In this document: piece by piece, positions 9,565-18,126 of the stretch
Position numbering within the stretch: position 1 is the stretch's first letter
How the letters are laid out: every line of letters starts with the position of its first letter
NCBI RefSeq assembly: GCF_013343235.1
Contig: NZ_CP040094.1
Coordinates: forward strand, 1,426,501 to 1,490,500
Source of the DNA: Nostoc sp. TCL240-02
Lineage (GTDB): Bacteria > Cyanobacteriota > Cyanobacteriia > Cyanobacteriales > Nostocaceae
Direction: 5' to 3'
DNA length: 64,000 nucleotides
The notes under the pieces: model-generated
Told to the model about the DNA's origin: nothing
What the model saw: only the letters and a program-made list of their open reading frames with translations
Database searches by the model: none
Translations under genes and position numbers: made by a program

Positions 9565-10335
9565 GTGAGTTCTAATGTACAAGGTACGCAACTAAGTATT
9601 TTGGATTTGACGAAAGCTTTCGGGAAGAAAACTGTTTTAAACTCGCTAAATTTAGAAGTTGAAGCAGGTGAATTTGTCGCTATCGTCGGACGTAGTGGTT
9701 GTGGTAAAAGTACCTTATTGCGTCTGGTGTCAGGATTAGATAAAGCAACTTCAGGCGGAATACTGCTGGATGGAGAACCACTGCGTAGACTCAGCCGCTC
9801 TGTAACAGTGATGTTTCAAGACCCCCGCTTATTGCCGTGGAAGCGCGTTGTTCAGAATGTGGGGTTAGGCTTGGAAGGTAATTGGCGTGAAAAAGCTTTG
9901 TGGGCACTCGATAAAGTCGGACTCAAAGATAGAGCTGATGAGTGGCCTTATGTCTTATCTGGTGGGCAACGGCAACGGGTGTCATTGGCAAGGGCATTAG
10001 TTAGCCAGCCCCGTTTGTTGTTGTTAGATGAACCTTTAGGAGCATTGGATGCTCTAACTCGCCTAGAGATGCAGGGTTTGATTGAGAACTTATGGCAAGA
10101 GCGGAGATTTACTGCGTTTTTAGTGACTCACGATGTAGAAGAAGCTGTGGCGTTGGCAGACCGAGTGATAGTGATTGATGAAGGACGTATTTCTCTCGAT
10201 CTACCTGTAAAACTTTCACGCCCACGAGATAGAAGTAGTGAAGTGTTTATCAATATTAGAGAAGCAGTTCTCCAGCGAGTAATGAGCAATGAAAGTACTC
10301 AGTCAAATAACCAATTGTTGCAGTTGAGTAGTTGA
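9565..10335 (+). CDS. ssuB: Sulfonate ABC transporter ATP-binding protein SsuB
   Basis: An ABC ATPase with all nucleotide-binding motifs: Walker [10 protein letters not shown] near residue 43, Q-loop [10 protein letters not shown], signature LSGGQRQR, Walker B LLLLDEP and the switch His in VTHDVEEA. The Q-loop with RLLPWK is typical of the SsuB/TauB/NrtD group. A TTG at 9559 could start it two codons earlier. GAGG at 9553-9556 sits eight bases before the GTG at 9565 but only two before the TTG, so GTG is the better start. It forms the energising subunit for SsuC and follows it by about 116 bases. Confidence 0.88.
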   Translation: MSSNVQGTQLSILDLTKAFGKKTVLNSLNLEVEAGEFVAIVGRSGCGKSTLLRLVSGLDKATSGGILLDGEPLRRLSRSVTVMFQDPRLLPWKRVVQNVGLGLEGNWREKALWALDKVGLKDRADEWPYVLSGGQRQRVSLARALVSQPRLLLLDEPLGALDALTRLEMQGLIENLWQERRFTAFLVTHDVEEAVALADRVIVIDEGRISLDLPVKLSRPRDRSSEVFINIREAVLQRVMSNESTQSNNQLLQLSS

Positions 10336-10610
10336 GATTTAGCTTTCGTTAGTTGATTAATGTAATGCTTGAGGTAGCTGTGGTAAAAATAGGCTACTTC
10401 GAGAATCAATGTTATTAATATAGTTATCTAATCTGCGGAAAATAATTTTTTATCGAGACAGGAGTCAAGAGCCAGAATTCCATTAGGTATTCTGACCGAA
10501 AAAGCGTATGAATAACTGGCATTTTTGCAATTAACAATTAAAAATGAAGAGGTATTGCCGATTGGGTTACACAATCCAAAATCCAAAATGGAATTAGGGA
10601 GTAGCAATTT

Positions 10611-11558
10611 GTGAAACTGATTTTACCGGATCATCTCATTGCTGATATTGAGCCACACCTGCCATCTGATATAGATGTTGTGGAGGTGGATAGTGAAGGT
10701 AATCTTGATGGTGATGCCAGTGATGCAGAAGTTTATGTCAACGGATTTTACCTGAAAACTTCTACGCTTGACAAAGTGCTGACAGCAGCACCCAGGCTGC
10801 GTTGGCAACAGTCGCCGAGCGCTGGCGTGAATCACATCCTTACACCAAATTTTTTGCAAAAAGAAATTATCCTCACTAATGGCGCAGGGATTCATGCAAT
10901 TCCAATTTCGGAATTTGTATTAGCATTCATGCTTTATCACGCCAAAAATTTGAGAAAATTACAAACTTTGCAGGATGAACACACCTGGGTAAGAGGAGTG
11001 TTTCTCGAAGAGTTAGCAGACGCGACTTTATTAATTCTCGGCACAGGGAATATAGGTCAAGCGATCGCATCTCGCGCTAAAGCCTTTGGTGTTAAAGTTT
11101 GGGGGAGCCGCCGCCATCCCGAACCCCTACCGAATTTTGACAAGATTGTTGGTGCTGATGAATGGCGATCGCTCCTACCAGCAGCCGACTATGTAGTAAT
11201 TGCCACACCACTAACCCCAGAAACCAAAGGCTTAATCGATGAAGCCGCCTTGCGCTCTATGCGTCAGTCTGCTTACTTAATTAATATTGCTCGTGGTGCG
11301 ATCGTTGATGAAACAGCATTATTCACCGCACTAAGTGAGGGATGGATTGCAGGTGCTGGATTAGATACAGTGGCTACAGAACCTCTGCCACAGGAAAGTC
11401 TCTTGTGGTCGTTGCCGAACGCTTTTATCACCCCCCATTGTTCAGCCCTGTCACCACGACTGAGAGAGCGCATAGCACAACTGTTTATCGACAATCTTAA
11501 ACGCTATCAAAACGGTCAACCCTTGCGGAATGTCGTAGATAAGAAAGCGGGATACTGA
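10611..11558 (+). CDS. D-isomer-specific 2-hydroxyacid dehydrogenase family protein
   Basis: A 315-residue NAD(P)-dependent enzyme starting with GTG (GGGAG about ten bases upstream). The Rossmann motif LGTGNIGQAIASRAKAFG lies near residues 144-161. The family's catalytic Arg (NIARGAIVDE), Glu (DTVATEPLP) and His (ITPHCSAL) are all present. These enzymes interconvert 2-ketoacids and D-2-hydroxyacids (glyoxylate/hydroxypyruvate, phosphoglycerate and others). It follows ssuB by 275 bases. A link to use of the aldehyde carbon released from sulfonates is conceivable but unsupported by sequence. The substrate is unknown. Confidence 0.85.
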   Translation: MKLILPDHLIADIEPHLPSDIDVVEVDSEGNLDGDASDAEVYVNGFYLKTSTLDKVLTAAPRLRWQQSPSAGVNHILTPNFLQKEIILTNGAGIHAIPISEFVLAFMLYHAKNLRKLQTLQDEHTWVRGVFLEELADATLLILGTGNIGQAIASRAKAFGVKVWGSRRHPEPLPNFDKIVGADEWRSLLPAADYVVIATPLTPETKGLIDEAALRSMRQSAYLINIARGAIVDETALFTALSEGWIAGAGLDTVATEPLPQESLLWSLPNAFITPHCSALSPRLRERIAQLFIDNLKRYQNGQPLRNVVDKKAGY

Positions 11559-12052
11559 TTGGGAATTGGGAATTGGGAATTGGGCATTGGAGATAAGAGA
11601 GAAACTTGAATAATTCTCCCCTTATCCTCCCTGTCCCCCTGCTCCCTTGCCCCCCGTTCACTGAGCGAAGCTGAAGTGCTGCACCCTTGTGCCCTGCTCT
11701 CTGCTCCCTGCCCTCTGCTCCCTACCTCTTCGGTCACTCTTCGAATACAAGAATCAAAAGCAATGTTTAAACCTTAGACTAGGGTTGAGTTTGTGGCTTT
11801 ATTTTCTAGTATGATAAATATCATCGTCGCTTTATCATGAAACTCTTGTGTAGCAATAACTCCATCTTTTCTCTGGGAAAAGTGACATAAGAGGAATATC
11901 TAGAGAGGCAGTCCAGTAGAAGTAGTGGATACTAACTTTGGATACTTTTAGTATTTTTTCAATTGTTCTAAATAAACAGCAACCAGTATCATAATGCTGT
12001 TACATATTTGTTAAGAATAGTTACAAGTTCTTAACACAAGGAAATATCTCGT
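11559..12052. other. Intergenic region with heptamer repeats and a pyrimidine-rich repeat
   Basis: No gene is seen in 494 bases. Four tandem heptamers GGGAATT (the last reading GGGCATT) lie at 11561-11588, the short tandem repeat type known from Nostoc-like genomes. A C/T-rich block (11631-11735) related to the one at 4524-4583 follows and also ends TCTTCGGTC. The last 150 bases should contain the promoter of the NADH dehydrogenase gene. Confidence 0.6.
11561..11588. repeat. Heptanucleotide tandem repeat (GGGAATT)x3 + GGGCATT
   Basis: Four adjacent 7-base units directly downstream of the 2-hydroxyacid dehydrogenase stop codon. Such short tandemly repeated heptamers are a hallmark of heterocystous cyanobacterial genomes and are prone to slippage. 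Confidence 0.8.
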
Positions 12053-13399
12053 ATGGAAGTCTCACTTGAAAAGAATGCACCACATCGGGTTGTCATTGTT
12101 GGTGGTGGCTTTGGTGGACTGTATGCAGCAAAGGCTCTGAATGCAGCGAATGTAAATGTTACTCTCATTGATAAACGTAACTTTCACCTATTTCAGCCGC
12201 TTTTATATCAAGTTGCCACAGGTACGCTATCACCTTCTGATATTTCCGCACCATTGCGATCTGTATTTAAGAAAAGCAAGAATACAAAGGTGTTGTTGGG
12301 AGAAGTAAGTGATATTGATCCAAAAGCGCAACAAGTTATTTTGGGTGATAAAGTAGTACCTTATGATACATTGATTGTCGCCACAGGTGCTAACCATTCC
12401 TATTTTGGTAAGGATAATTGGGAAGAAGTTGCTCCTGGCTTGAAAACTGTGGAAGATGCGATAGAAATGCGTCGTCGGATATTTGGCGCATTTGAAGCAG
12501 CAGAAAAAGAAACTGATCCTGAAAAACGACGGGCTTTCTTGAATTTTGTGATTGTGGGAGGTGGCCCGACTGGTGTAGAGTTAGCAGGTGCGATCGCTGA
12601 GCTAGCATACAAAACTCTCAAAGAAGATTTCCGCAGCATCGACACTTCAGAAACAAAAATTTTACTATTACAAGGGGGTCCTCGCATCCTTCCACACATG
12701 GTGCCAGAGTTATCGGCATCAGCAGCAGTATCTTTGCAAAAGTTGGGTGTAGAACTCCACACTCACACCAGGGTGACAAATATTGAAGGTGATATTGTTA
12801 CTTTCAAGCAAGACAATGAATTTACAGAAATTGCCTCAAAAACTATCTTGTGGGCAGCAGGTGTTCAAGGTTCCCCAATGGGGAAAGTCTTAGCAGAAAC
12901 TACAGGTGTAGAGCGCGATTACTCTGGGCGGGTAATTGTAGAACCTGACTTGTCTATCGAGGGTTATGACAACATTTTCGTAATTGGAGATTTAGCTAAC
13001 TTCTCCCATCAAGATAGTAAAGTCTTACCTGGTGTTGCACCTGTAGCTAAACAACAAGGAGAGTATGTAGGTAAACTAATTCGACGACGGCTTCAAGGTA
13101 AGACTTTGCCACAATTTCATTACAACGATGTGGGTAGTTTGGCGATGATTGGGCAAAATTTAGCTGTTGTAGATTTAAGCTTAATCAAACTTACAGGTTT
13201 CATTGCTTGGGCATTTTGGCTATTAGTTCACATCTACTTCTTAATCGAGTTTGACACTAAATTACTAGTAGTATTTCAGTGGGCATGGAATTATATTACT
13301 CGTAATCGTCGCTCTAGATTGATTACAGGTAGAGAAGCTTTTGTAGAACCAAAAACTGTTAACAATATAGTGCAACAGCCTTCTGGGACACCTCTGTAA
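12053..13399 (+). CDS. ndh: Type II NADH:quinone oxidoreductase (NDH-2 family)
   Basis: A 448-residue two-dinucleotide-binding flavoprotein. The FAD-binding motif GGGFGGLYAAK (about residues 17-27) is followed by the second, NAD(P)H-binding GGGPTGVELAGAIAEL (about 168-183). The C-terminal FAD contact (IFVIGDLA) and a hydrophobic C-terminal segment (FIAWAFWLLVHIYFLIEF, about 382-399) that anchors NDH-2 to the membrane are both present. It passes electrons from NADH to plastoquinone without pumping protons. Cyanobacteria usually carry several paralogues, some thought to sense redox state. The gene stands alone with its own upstream region; the ATG at 12053 follows AAGGAAA. Confidence 0.85.
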   Translation: MEVSLEKNAPHRVVIVGGGFGGLYAAKALNAANVNVTLIDKRNFHLFQPLLYQVATGTLSPSDISAPLRSVFKKSKNTKVLLGEVSDIDPKAQQVILGDKVVPYDTLIVATGANHSYFGKDNWEEVAPGLKTVEDAIEMRRRIFGAFEAAEKETDPEKRRAFLNFVIVGGGPTGVELAGAIAELAYKTLKEDFRSIDTSETKILLLQGGPRILPHMVPELSASAAVSLQKLGVELHTHTRVTNIEGDIVTFKQDNEFTEIASKTILWAAGVQGSPMGKVLAETTGVERDYSGRVIVEPDLSIEGYDNIFVIGDLANFSHQDSKVLPGVAPVAKQQGEYVGKLIRRRLQGKTLPQFHYNDVGSLAMIGQNLAVVDLSLIKLTGFIAWAFWLLVHIYFLIEFDTKLLVVFQWAWNYITRNRRSRLITGREAFVEPKTVNNIVQQPSGTPL

Positions 13400-13706
13400 C
13401 TTGATCACAGCATTTGTCGACTGGTAGAATCTTCAAAGATGTAGTGCAGTGAATAATGGAGCGAACGAAAGTATCAAACATCTACCAAACTGGTGAAGTT
13501 TGCCAAATTATAACTAAGGAAAACCCCCAATTTAGGGGCAAGCGTGGGTGCTGGCATAGCCTCTTCAAAAACTATGCGTTTTGTCAACTACTTCTACTCG
13601 ACTAGCACCCTAGCAGAGGTTCTGAGGTAGAAATATTTATCAACCAAATTAATGTTGTCGTTGATAGCCTGATATAGCGTTTCCTAATCACATAAGGTAA
13701 TCATAG

Positions 13707-13734
13707 CCCCCTTACCGCTTACGCGGTGAGGGGG
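13707..13734. repeat. Hairpin repeat, 12-bp stem with TTAC loop
   Basis: CCCCCTTACCGC and GCGGTGAGGGGG pair with one G-T pair across a four-base loop. No T-run follows, so an interspersed palindromic element is likelier than a terminator. Confidence 0.6.
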
Positions 13735-13848
13735 TTGGGGTTCTTGTACCTCACAAAGACTGAGAACTGCTATAAGAGGATGTTTGAAAAGTCTTCTTGT
13801 CAGTATCAAAAATTCTAGATCCTCCTAAGTCAAAATCCTGATTCTCAG

Positions 13849-13876
13849 GTAGGGGCAATTCGTGAATTGCCCCTAC
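13849..13876. repeat. 28-bp palindromic repeat GTAGGGGCAATTC-GT-GAATTGCCCCTAC
   Basis: Perfect 13-base arms with a two-base centre. Elements of this sequence are widely dispersed in Nostoc-like genomes. Read on the minus strand it yields the peptide stretch GAIHELP, which explains a spurious open frame over 13751-13942. Confidence 0.75.
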
Positions 13877-14298
13877 GGTGTGTAGTTTTGCATAAGTCCT
13901 ATTAAAGTAACCCGTAAACAAAATCGAATTTAACATTGCCAAAAATTGTCTGCAATGCTACGCTGTGACTGAAATTGTACATACTATAAGTATGTATAAA
14001 TTTCAGAGTTAATTTAATCATTAGCTTGGTTAATTTAAGTAAAAGAATGTTAACTTTCTTGTTAACCTGCATATAATACCCAGTTAGCTCCGATAACTGA
14101 ATCGTATAACTAAATTGGTTGTCTAATCCAAATTAATCAGGCTTTAGTTTTGATTAAAGCCACACATAACTTATTCATATAATCCCTGCCTAAACCTCTC
14201 CTCCACAGAGATAGAGGGGTTAATTCTTACTACCCTGACCTTTTAGTGAAGGGTTTAGGGATTAGGTTTGAGTGTAATTTGTACACGGCAACAAATTA

Positions 14299-14421
14299 TT
14301 ATCGACACCATTTTTCTTGAATTTTCTGGAAAAGCTTTGATTGCTTTTGAATTGCAATACTAGTAGTTAAAAATTCTACTGCATCATCAGAAATTCTCAT
14401 TAGATTAGCTTTTGCCTCCAT
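14299..14421 (-). CDS. Possible 40-residue small protein or gene remnant
   Basis: An ATG open frame on the minus strand reads MEAKANLMRISDDAVEF at its start and ends in IQEKWCR. It has a plausible amphipathic composition. The same frame stays open upstream of the ATG into the start of the oxidoreductase gene on the other strand. So it may be the tail of a decayed gene rather than an intact one. I do not recognise the family; existence as a gene is uncertain. Confidence 0.25.
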   Translation of the reverse strand: MEAKANLMRISDDAVEFLTTSIAIQKQSKLFQKIQEKWCR

Positions 14422-14476
14422 TTGTAATCTAGATGAGTGTATATTTTCATATCCATAATTGCTAAGGATGAATATA

Positions 14477-16810
14477 ATGACTCGTTTATCCAGCCCGATT
14501 GAAAACTTAAAAAGTTCCTATACAGTTGTAGTTATTGGTTCTGGTTATGGTGGTAGTATTGCCGCATCGCGTTTAGCACGAGCCGGACAGCAAGTGTGTA
14601 TTTTAGAGCGAGGGAAAGAATTTCAACCTGGTGAATATCCCAAGACTCAAAGCAAAGCATTGGCACAAATACAGATAGATTTGCCACAACATCATCTAGG
14701 TTCGCACACAGCTTTGTATGACTTCCATGTGAATAAAGACATTAATGTATTTATTGGTTGTGGACTAGGTGGAACATCTTTAGTTAACGCCAATGTGTCA
14801 TTACAAGCTGAACCGCGTGTATTTGCAGATTCACGCTGGCCAAAAGAATTGCGTGATGATGTTGGGACTTTATTAGCCGCAGGTTATCGTCGTGCAGAGG
14901 AAATGCTCAAACCTACTCCCTACCCTGAAAATTTTCCTCCACTGCCAAAGTTACAAGCTTTAGAAAAATCATCTAAATATTTGAATGAAAAGTTCTATCG
15001 TCCCCCCATCAATGTGACATTTCAAGATGGGGTGAATCATGTCGGTGTAGAACAAAACAAATGTAATCTCTGCGGTGATTGTGTTTCTGGCTGTAATAAT
15101 AAAGCCAAAAACACCGTGTTGATGAATTACCTCCCAGATGCAAAAAACCACGGTGCAGAAATCTATACACAAGTTTCCGTGCGCCGAGTTGAACGTCAGG
15201 GGAATCGCTGGCTAGTCCATTACCAATTATTAAACACGGGGCAAGAAAACTTTAACGCTCCCACAATGTTTGTCAGTGCTGATATTGTAATTCTGGCGGC
15301 TGGGACATTAGGATCTACAGAAATTTTGCTGCGTTCTCAAGCTGCTGGTTTAGCTGTATCTGAGAAATTGGGACATAATTTTACAGGGAATGGTGATGTC
15401 CTAGCTTTTGGCTATAACACCGAGCAAGTAATTAACGGTATTGGTTTTGGCGATCGCCCGGAGAATACCCAAGAACCAGTAGGGCCATGTATCACCGGTA
15501 TCATAGATATGCGAGAACAGCCCCAATTAGATAACGGATTAGTTATTGAAGAAGGCTCAATTCCTGGAGGACTGGCTGCTATATTACCCCAAACCCTTGC
15601 GGCGGCTGCCAAAATTTTAGGTAAAGACACCGACTCTGGTTTAGGCGATCGCATCGAAGAAAAAATCCGCGAATTTGATAGTTTGACTCATGGTGCTTAT
15701 ACTGGTGCAGTCCGCAATACCCAAACCTACTTAGTCATGACCCATGATGATGCGGCCGGACAAATGTACTTAGAAAATGACCGTCTCCGCATTAAATGGC
15801 AAGATGTAGGAAGTCAACCCATTTTTCAACGAGTCAATAATCGTCTTACAGAAGCTACCGAACCCCTAGGCGGTACACAAATTCCTAATCCCATTTGGTC
15901 TGATGCCTTTGGTCATGACTTAGTTACAGTCCATCCACTAGGAGGCTGTATCTTAGCGGAGGATGCTGAACACGGTGTTGTCAACCATAAGGGACAAGTA
16001 TTTGCTAGCAACCAAGGAACAAACGTCTACGAAAACTTATATGTCGCTGATGGTTCAATCGTTCCTCGGACATTAGGTGTAAATCCACTACTGACAATCT
16101 CTGCTCTAGCGGAACGCTGCTGTACCCTCATTGCTACAGACCGGGGTTGGACGATTAATTATGATTTGACTACCCCGCCCGTAGTCATCGGTAACGCTAC
16201 CCGTCCTACCACAGTCGGCATTCAATTCACTGAGACCATGCGCGGCTACTTTTCCACCACAGTCAAAGACAACGACTATCAGCCTGCATTCTGGCAAGGC
16301 AAACAAGACAACTCGCCTCTAGAGTTCACCGTTACAGTAATTGCCGATGACTTAGACAAACTACTCAACGACCCCGAACACCTAGGGAAAATAGTTGGTA
16401 TAGTTAAAGCCCCCGTTTTATCACCAGAAGCCCTAACCGTCACCAATAGCGATTTTAATTTGTTTGTTGGGCTTGTTGGACAAAAAAAGACCAGACAAAT
16501 GCTTTATCGCTTACAGATGATGACGCAATCAGGACAACGTTATTACTTGAAAGGCTTCAAGCAAATTCATGATGACCCAGGATTCGATGTTTGGTCTGAC
16601 ACCACCACACTATTCATCACCATTTATGAAGGCGACAGTGAAAATAATCCCATCGTTGGTCAAGGCATTCTCAAAATTCAGCCGATGGACTTCATCAAAC
16701 AAATGACCACGATGAAAGTTACCAACGCAGATAGTATTGGGGAACGCCTACAAGCAATAGATAGATTCAGTCGCTTCTTTGCCGGCACTTTAGCGGAAGT
16801 CTACATTTAA
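14477..16810 (+). CDS. GMC oxidoreductase, cholesterol-oxidase-like, with extra C-terminal domain
   Basis: A 777-residue FAD enzyme. The FAD motif GSGYGGSIAASRLARAG lies near residues 20-36. The Cys-rich stretch CNLCGDCVSGCNNKAKNT (about 195-212) is as in cholesterol-oxidase-type GMC proteins. The C-terminal GMC signatures follow (HPLGGC and ADGSIVPRTLGVNP, about 490-540). After roughly residue 570 an additional domain of about 200 residues begins (FTETMRGYF...). It is homologous to the C-terminus of the patatin at 19690-21231, sharing DPGFD-x-W-x-D-x-TT and PI-x-G-x-GIL. The ATG at 14477 is preferred because AAGGA (14464-14468) sits eight bases upstream; TTG 14459 and ATG 14468 are in-frame alternatives. 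It is the first gene of a lipid-enzyme cluster. Oxidation of a sterol- or terpenoid-like alcohol is inferred from the family. Confidence 0.85.
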   Translation: MTRLSSPIENLKSSYTVVVIGSGYGGSIAASRLARAGQQVCILERGKEFQPGEYPKTQSKALAQIQIDLPQHHLGSHTALYDFHVNKDINVFIGCGLGGTSLVNANVSLQAEPRVFADSRWPKELRDDVGTLLAAGYRRAEEMLKPTPYPENFPPLPKLQALEKSSKYLNEKFYRPPINVTFQDGVNHVGVEQNKCNLCGDCVSGCNNKAKNTVLMNYLPDAKNHGAEIYTQVSVRRVERQGNRWLVHYQLLNTGQENFNAPTMFVSADIVILAAGTLGSTEILLRSQAAGLAVSEKLGHNFTGNGDVLAFGYNTEQVINGIGFGDRPENTQEPVGPCITGIIDMREQPQLDNGLVIEEGSIPGGLAAILPQTLAAAAKILGKDTDSGLGDRIEEKIREFDSLTHGAYTGAVRNTQTYLVMTHDDAAGQMYLENDRLRIKWQDVGSQPIFQRVNNRLTEATEPLGGTQIPNPIWSDAFGHDLVTVHPLGGCILAEDAEHGVVNHKGQVFASNQGTNVYENLYVADGSIVPRTLGVNPLLTISALAERCCTLIATDRGWTINYDLTTPPVVIGNATRPTTVGIQFTETMRGYFSTTVKDNDYQPAFWQGKQDNSPLEFTVTVIADDLDKLLNDPEHLGKIVGIVKAPVLSPEALTVTNSDFNLFVGLVGQKKTRQMLYRLQMMTQSGQRYYLKGFKQIHDDPGFDVWSDTTTLFITIYEGDSENNPIVGQGILKIQPMDFIKQMTTMKVTNADSIGERLQAIDRFSRFFAGTLAEVYI

Positions 16811-17004
16811 CTTTAGGAGACAGGAGGTATGAGGCAGGGGAAGGGGAAAGGGGGCAGGGGGCAGGGGGCAGGGAGCAGGGGGAGCAAGGGAGGCAGGGGA
16901 GAATTCGTAACTCCTAACTCTTCACGGGCTAAACCTTAGCTTTCCGCTAACGGAACTGTTTTGCCCAATGCCTAATGCCCTAATCGATTAACAAATCTAT
17001 CAAA
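16811..17004. repeat. Spacer with purine-rich repeat and a dispersed GGGCTAAACC element
   Basis: Bases 16826-16901 are repeated GGGGGCAGGGAGCAGG-type units like those at 4367-4417. Bases 16924-16957 match the element at 2224-2257 and contain the small stem TTCCG-CTAA-CGGAA. Confidence 0.6.
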
Positions 17005-18054
17005 ATGAACACCACAACATATACTCAATCTTTACGAGAAAGAATAGTACCTTTTACTAGCAAAGATGGCTTTGAATGCAACTTAATTAACGTTAGAGGT
17101 GAAAAGCCTCCTTCTAAACCGCCTGTATTACTAGCGCATGGTGCAGGAGTCAGAGCCAATATCTTTCGCGCTCCTGTGGATACTAGTATAGTTGATTACT
17201 TAGTTGCTCATGGTTATGACGTATGGTTAGAAAACTGGCGTGCCAGTATTGACCTAAATCCTAATCATTGGACACTTGACCGAGCCGCAGTGAATGACCA
17301 TCCACAAGCGGTGAAAACAATTGTCGAAGAGACCGGTTATGAAGAAATCAAAGCTATTATCCATTGTCAGGGATCTACTAGTTTCATGATGTCTGTGGTG
17401 GCGGGCTTAGTCCCACAAGTCAAAACTATTATCAGCAATGCCGTTTCACTACATCCAATTGTACCCTCATGGTCATCTTTCAAAATCAATTTTGCAGTAC
17501 CAGCAGTCAATTTTCTCACCGATCATTTAAACCCACAATGGCAAATAGATTCACCAAGTCTAGCTGCAAAAATCATCTCTCTGTTCGTGGGTCTTACACA
17601 TCACGAATGTAATAACTCAGTCTGTAAACAAGTTAGCTTTACTTATGGGACTGGCTTTCCGGCATTGTGGGAACACGCCAACCTCAACGAAGCCACCCAC
17701 GAATGGCTGAAGCAGGAATTTGCCTATGTGCCGCTCAGTTTTTTCGCACAAATGTCTCAGTGCATCAATCGTGGACATCTAATTTCTGTTGATAACTTCC
17801 CCACTTTACCAAAAGATTTTATTGCCCAACCACCAAAAACCGATGCCCGGATTGCATTTTTTGCTGGGCAACTTAACCGTTGCTTTCTCCCACAAAGTCA
17901 GATAGAAACTTTTAAATATTTTGACTCTTTGCGTCCTAACTACCATGCTTTACACGTTCTGGATAACTACAGTCATTTAGACATATTTATGGGTAAGAAT
18001 GCAGCCCAAAATGTGTTTCCGTTAATGCTTGCAGAGTTAGAAAAAACTGTTTGA
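17005..18054 (+). CDS. Alpha/beta hydrolase with a probable cysteine nucleophile (PhaC-like elbow)
   Basis: A 349-residue alpha/beta-hydrolase. The oxyanion strand LLAHGAGVRANIF is near residue 45 and YDVWLENWRAS, typical of steryl-ester/lipase and PHA-synthase relatives, near residue 72. The nucleophile elbow reads IHCQGSTSF, so the residue in the catalytic position is Cys121 rather than Ser, as in the G-x-C-x-G box of polyhydroxyalkanoate synthases. A late His (NYSHLDIF) can complete the triad. It lies 194 bases after the GMC oxidoreductase. In actinobacteria, cholesterol-oxidase-like proteins and hydrolases of this kind also occur together, so ester or thioester handling of the same lipid substrate is a fair inference. 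Confidence 0.75.
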   Translation: MNTTTYTQSLRERIVPFTSKDGFECNLINVRGEKPPSKPPVLLAHGAGVRANIFRAPVDTSIVDYLVAHGYDVWLENWRASIDLNPNHWTLDRAAVNDHPQAVKTIVEETGYEEIKAIIHCQGSTSFMMSVVAGLVPQVKTIISNAVSLHPIVPSWSSFKINFAVPAVNFLTDHLNPQWQIDSPSLAAKIISLFVGLTHHECNNSVCKQVSFTYGTGFPALWEHANLNEATHEWLKQEFAYVPLSFFAQMSQCINRGHLISVDNFPTLPKDFIAQPPKTDARIAFFAGQLNRCFLPQSQIETFKYFDSLRPNYHALHVLDNYSHLDIFMGKNAAQNVFPLMLAELEKTV

Positions 18055-18126
18055 AAAGTGCAGATTTCATTCTCTAGACCTTTGTTACTTCTCTCCACCA
18101 ATAAATTGAATTATGTGTGAAAAAAT

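Larger units (their letters stand above)
13400..14476. other. 1.1-kb intergenic region rich in palindromic repeats
   Basis: There is no well-supported gene. It holds a GC-rich hairpin (13707-13734), a GTAGGGGCAATTC palindrome (13849-13876) and, at its right end, a weak minus-strand small open frame (14299-14421). The last 200 bases should contain the promoter of the oxidoreductase cluster. Confidence 0.5.

Noticed and set aside
13751..13942. Minus-strand open frame of 63 residues in the NDH-2/GMC spacer
   Set aside because: It is produced by reading through the GTAGGGGCAATTC palindrome (GAIHELP stretch) and low-complexity flanks; no start site or domain supports it.
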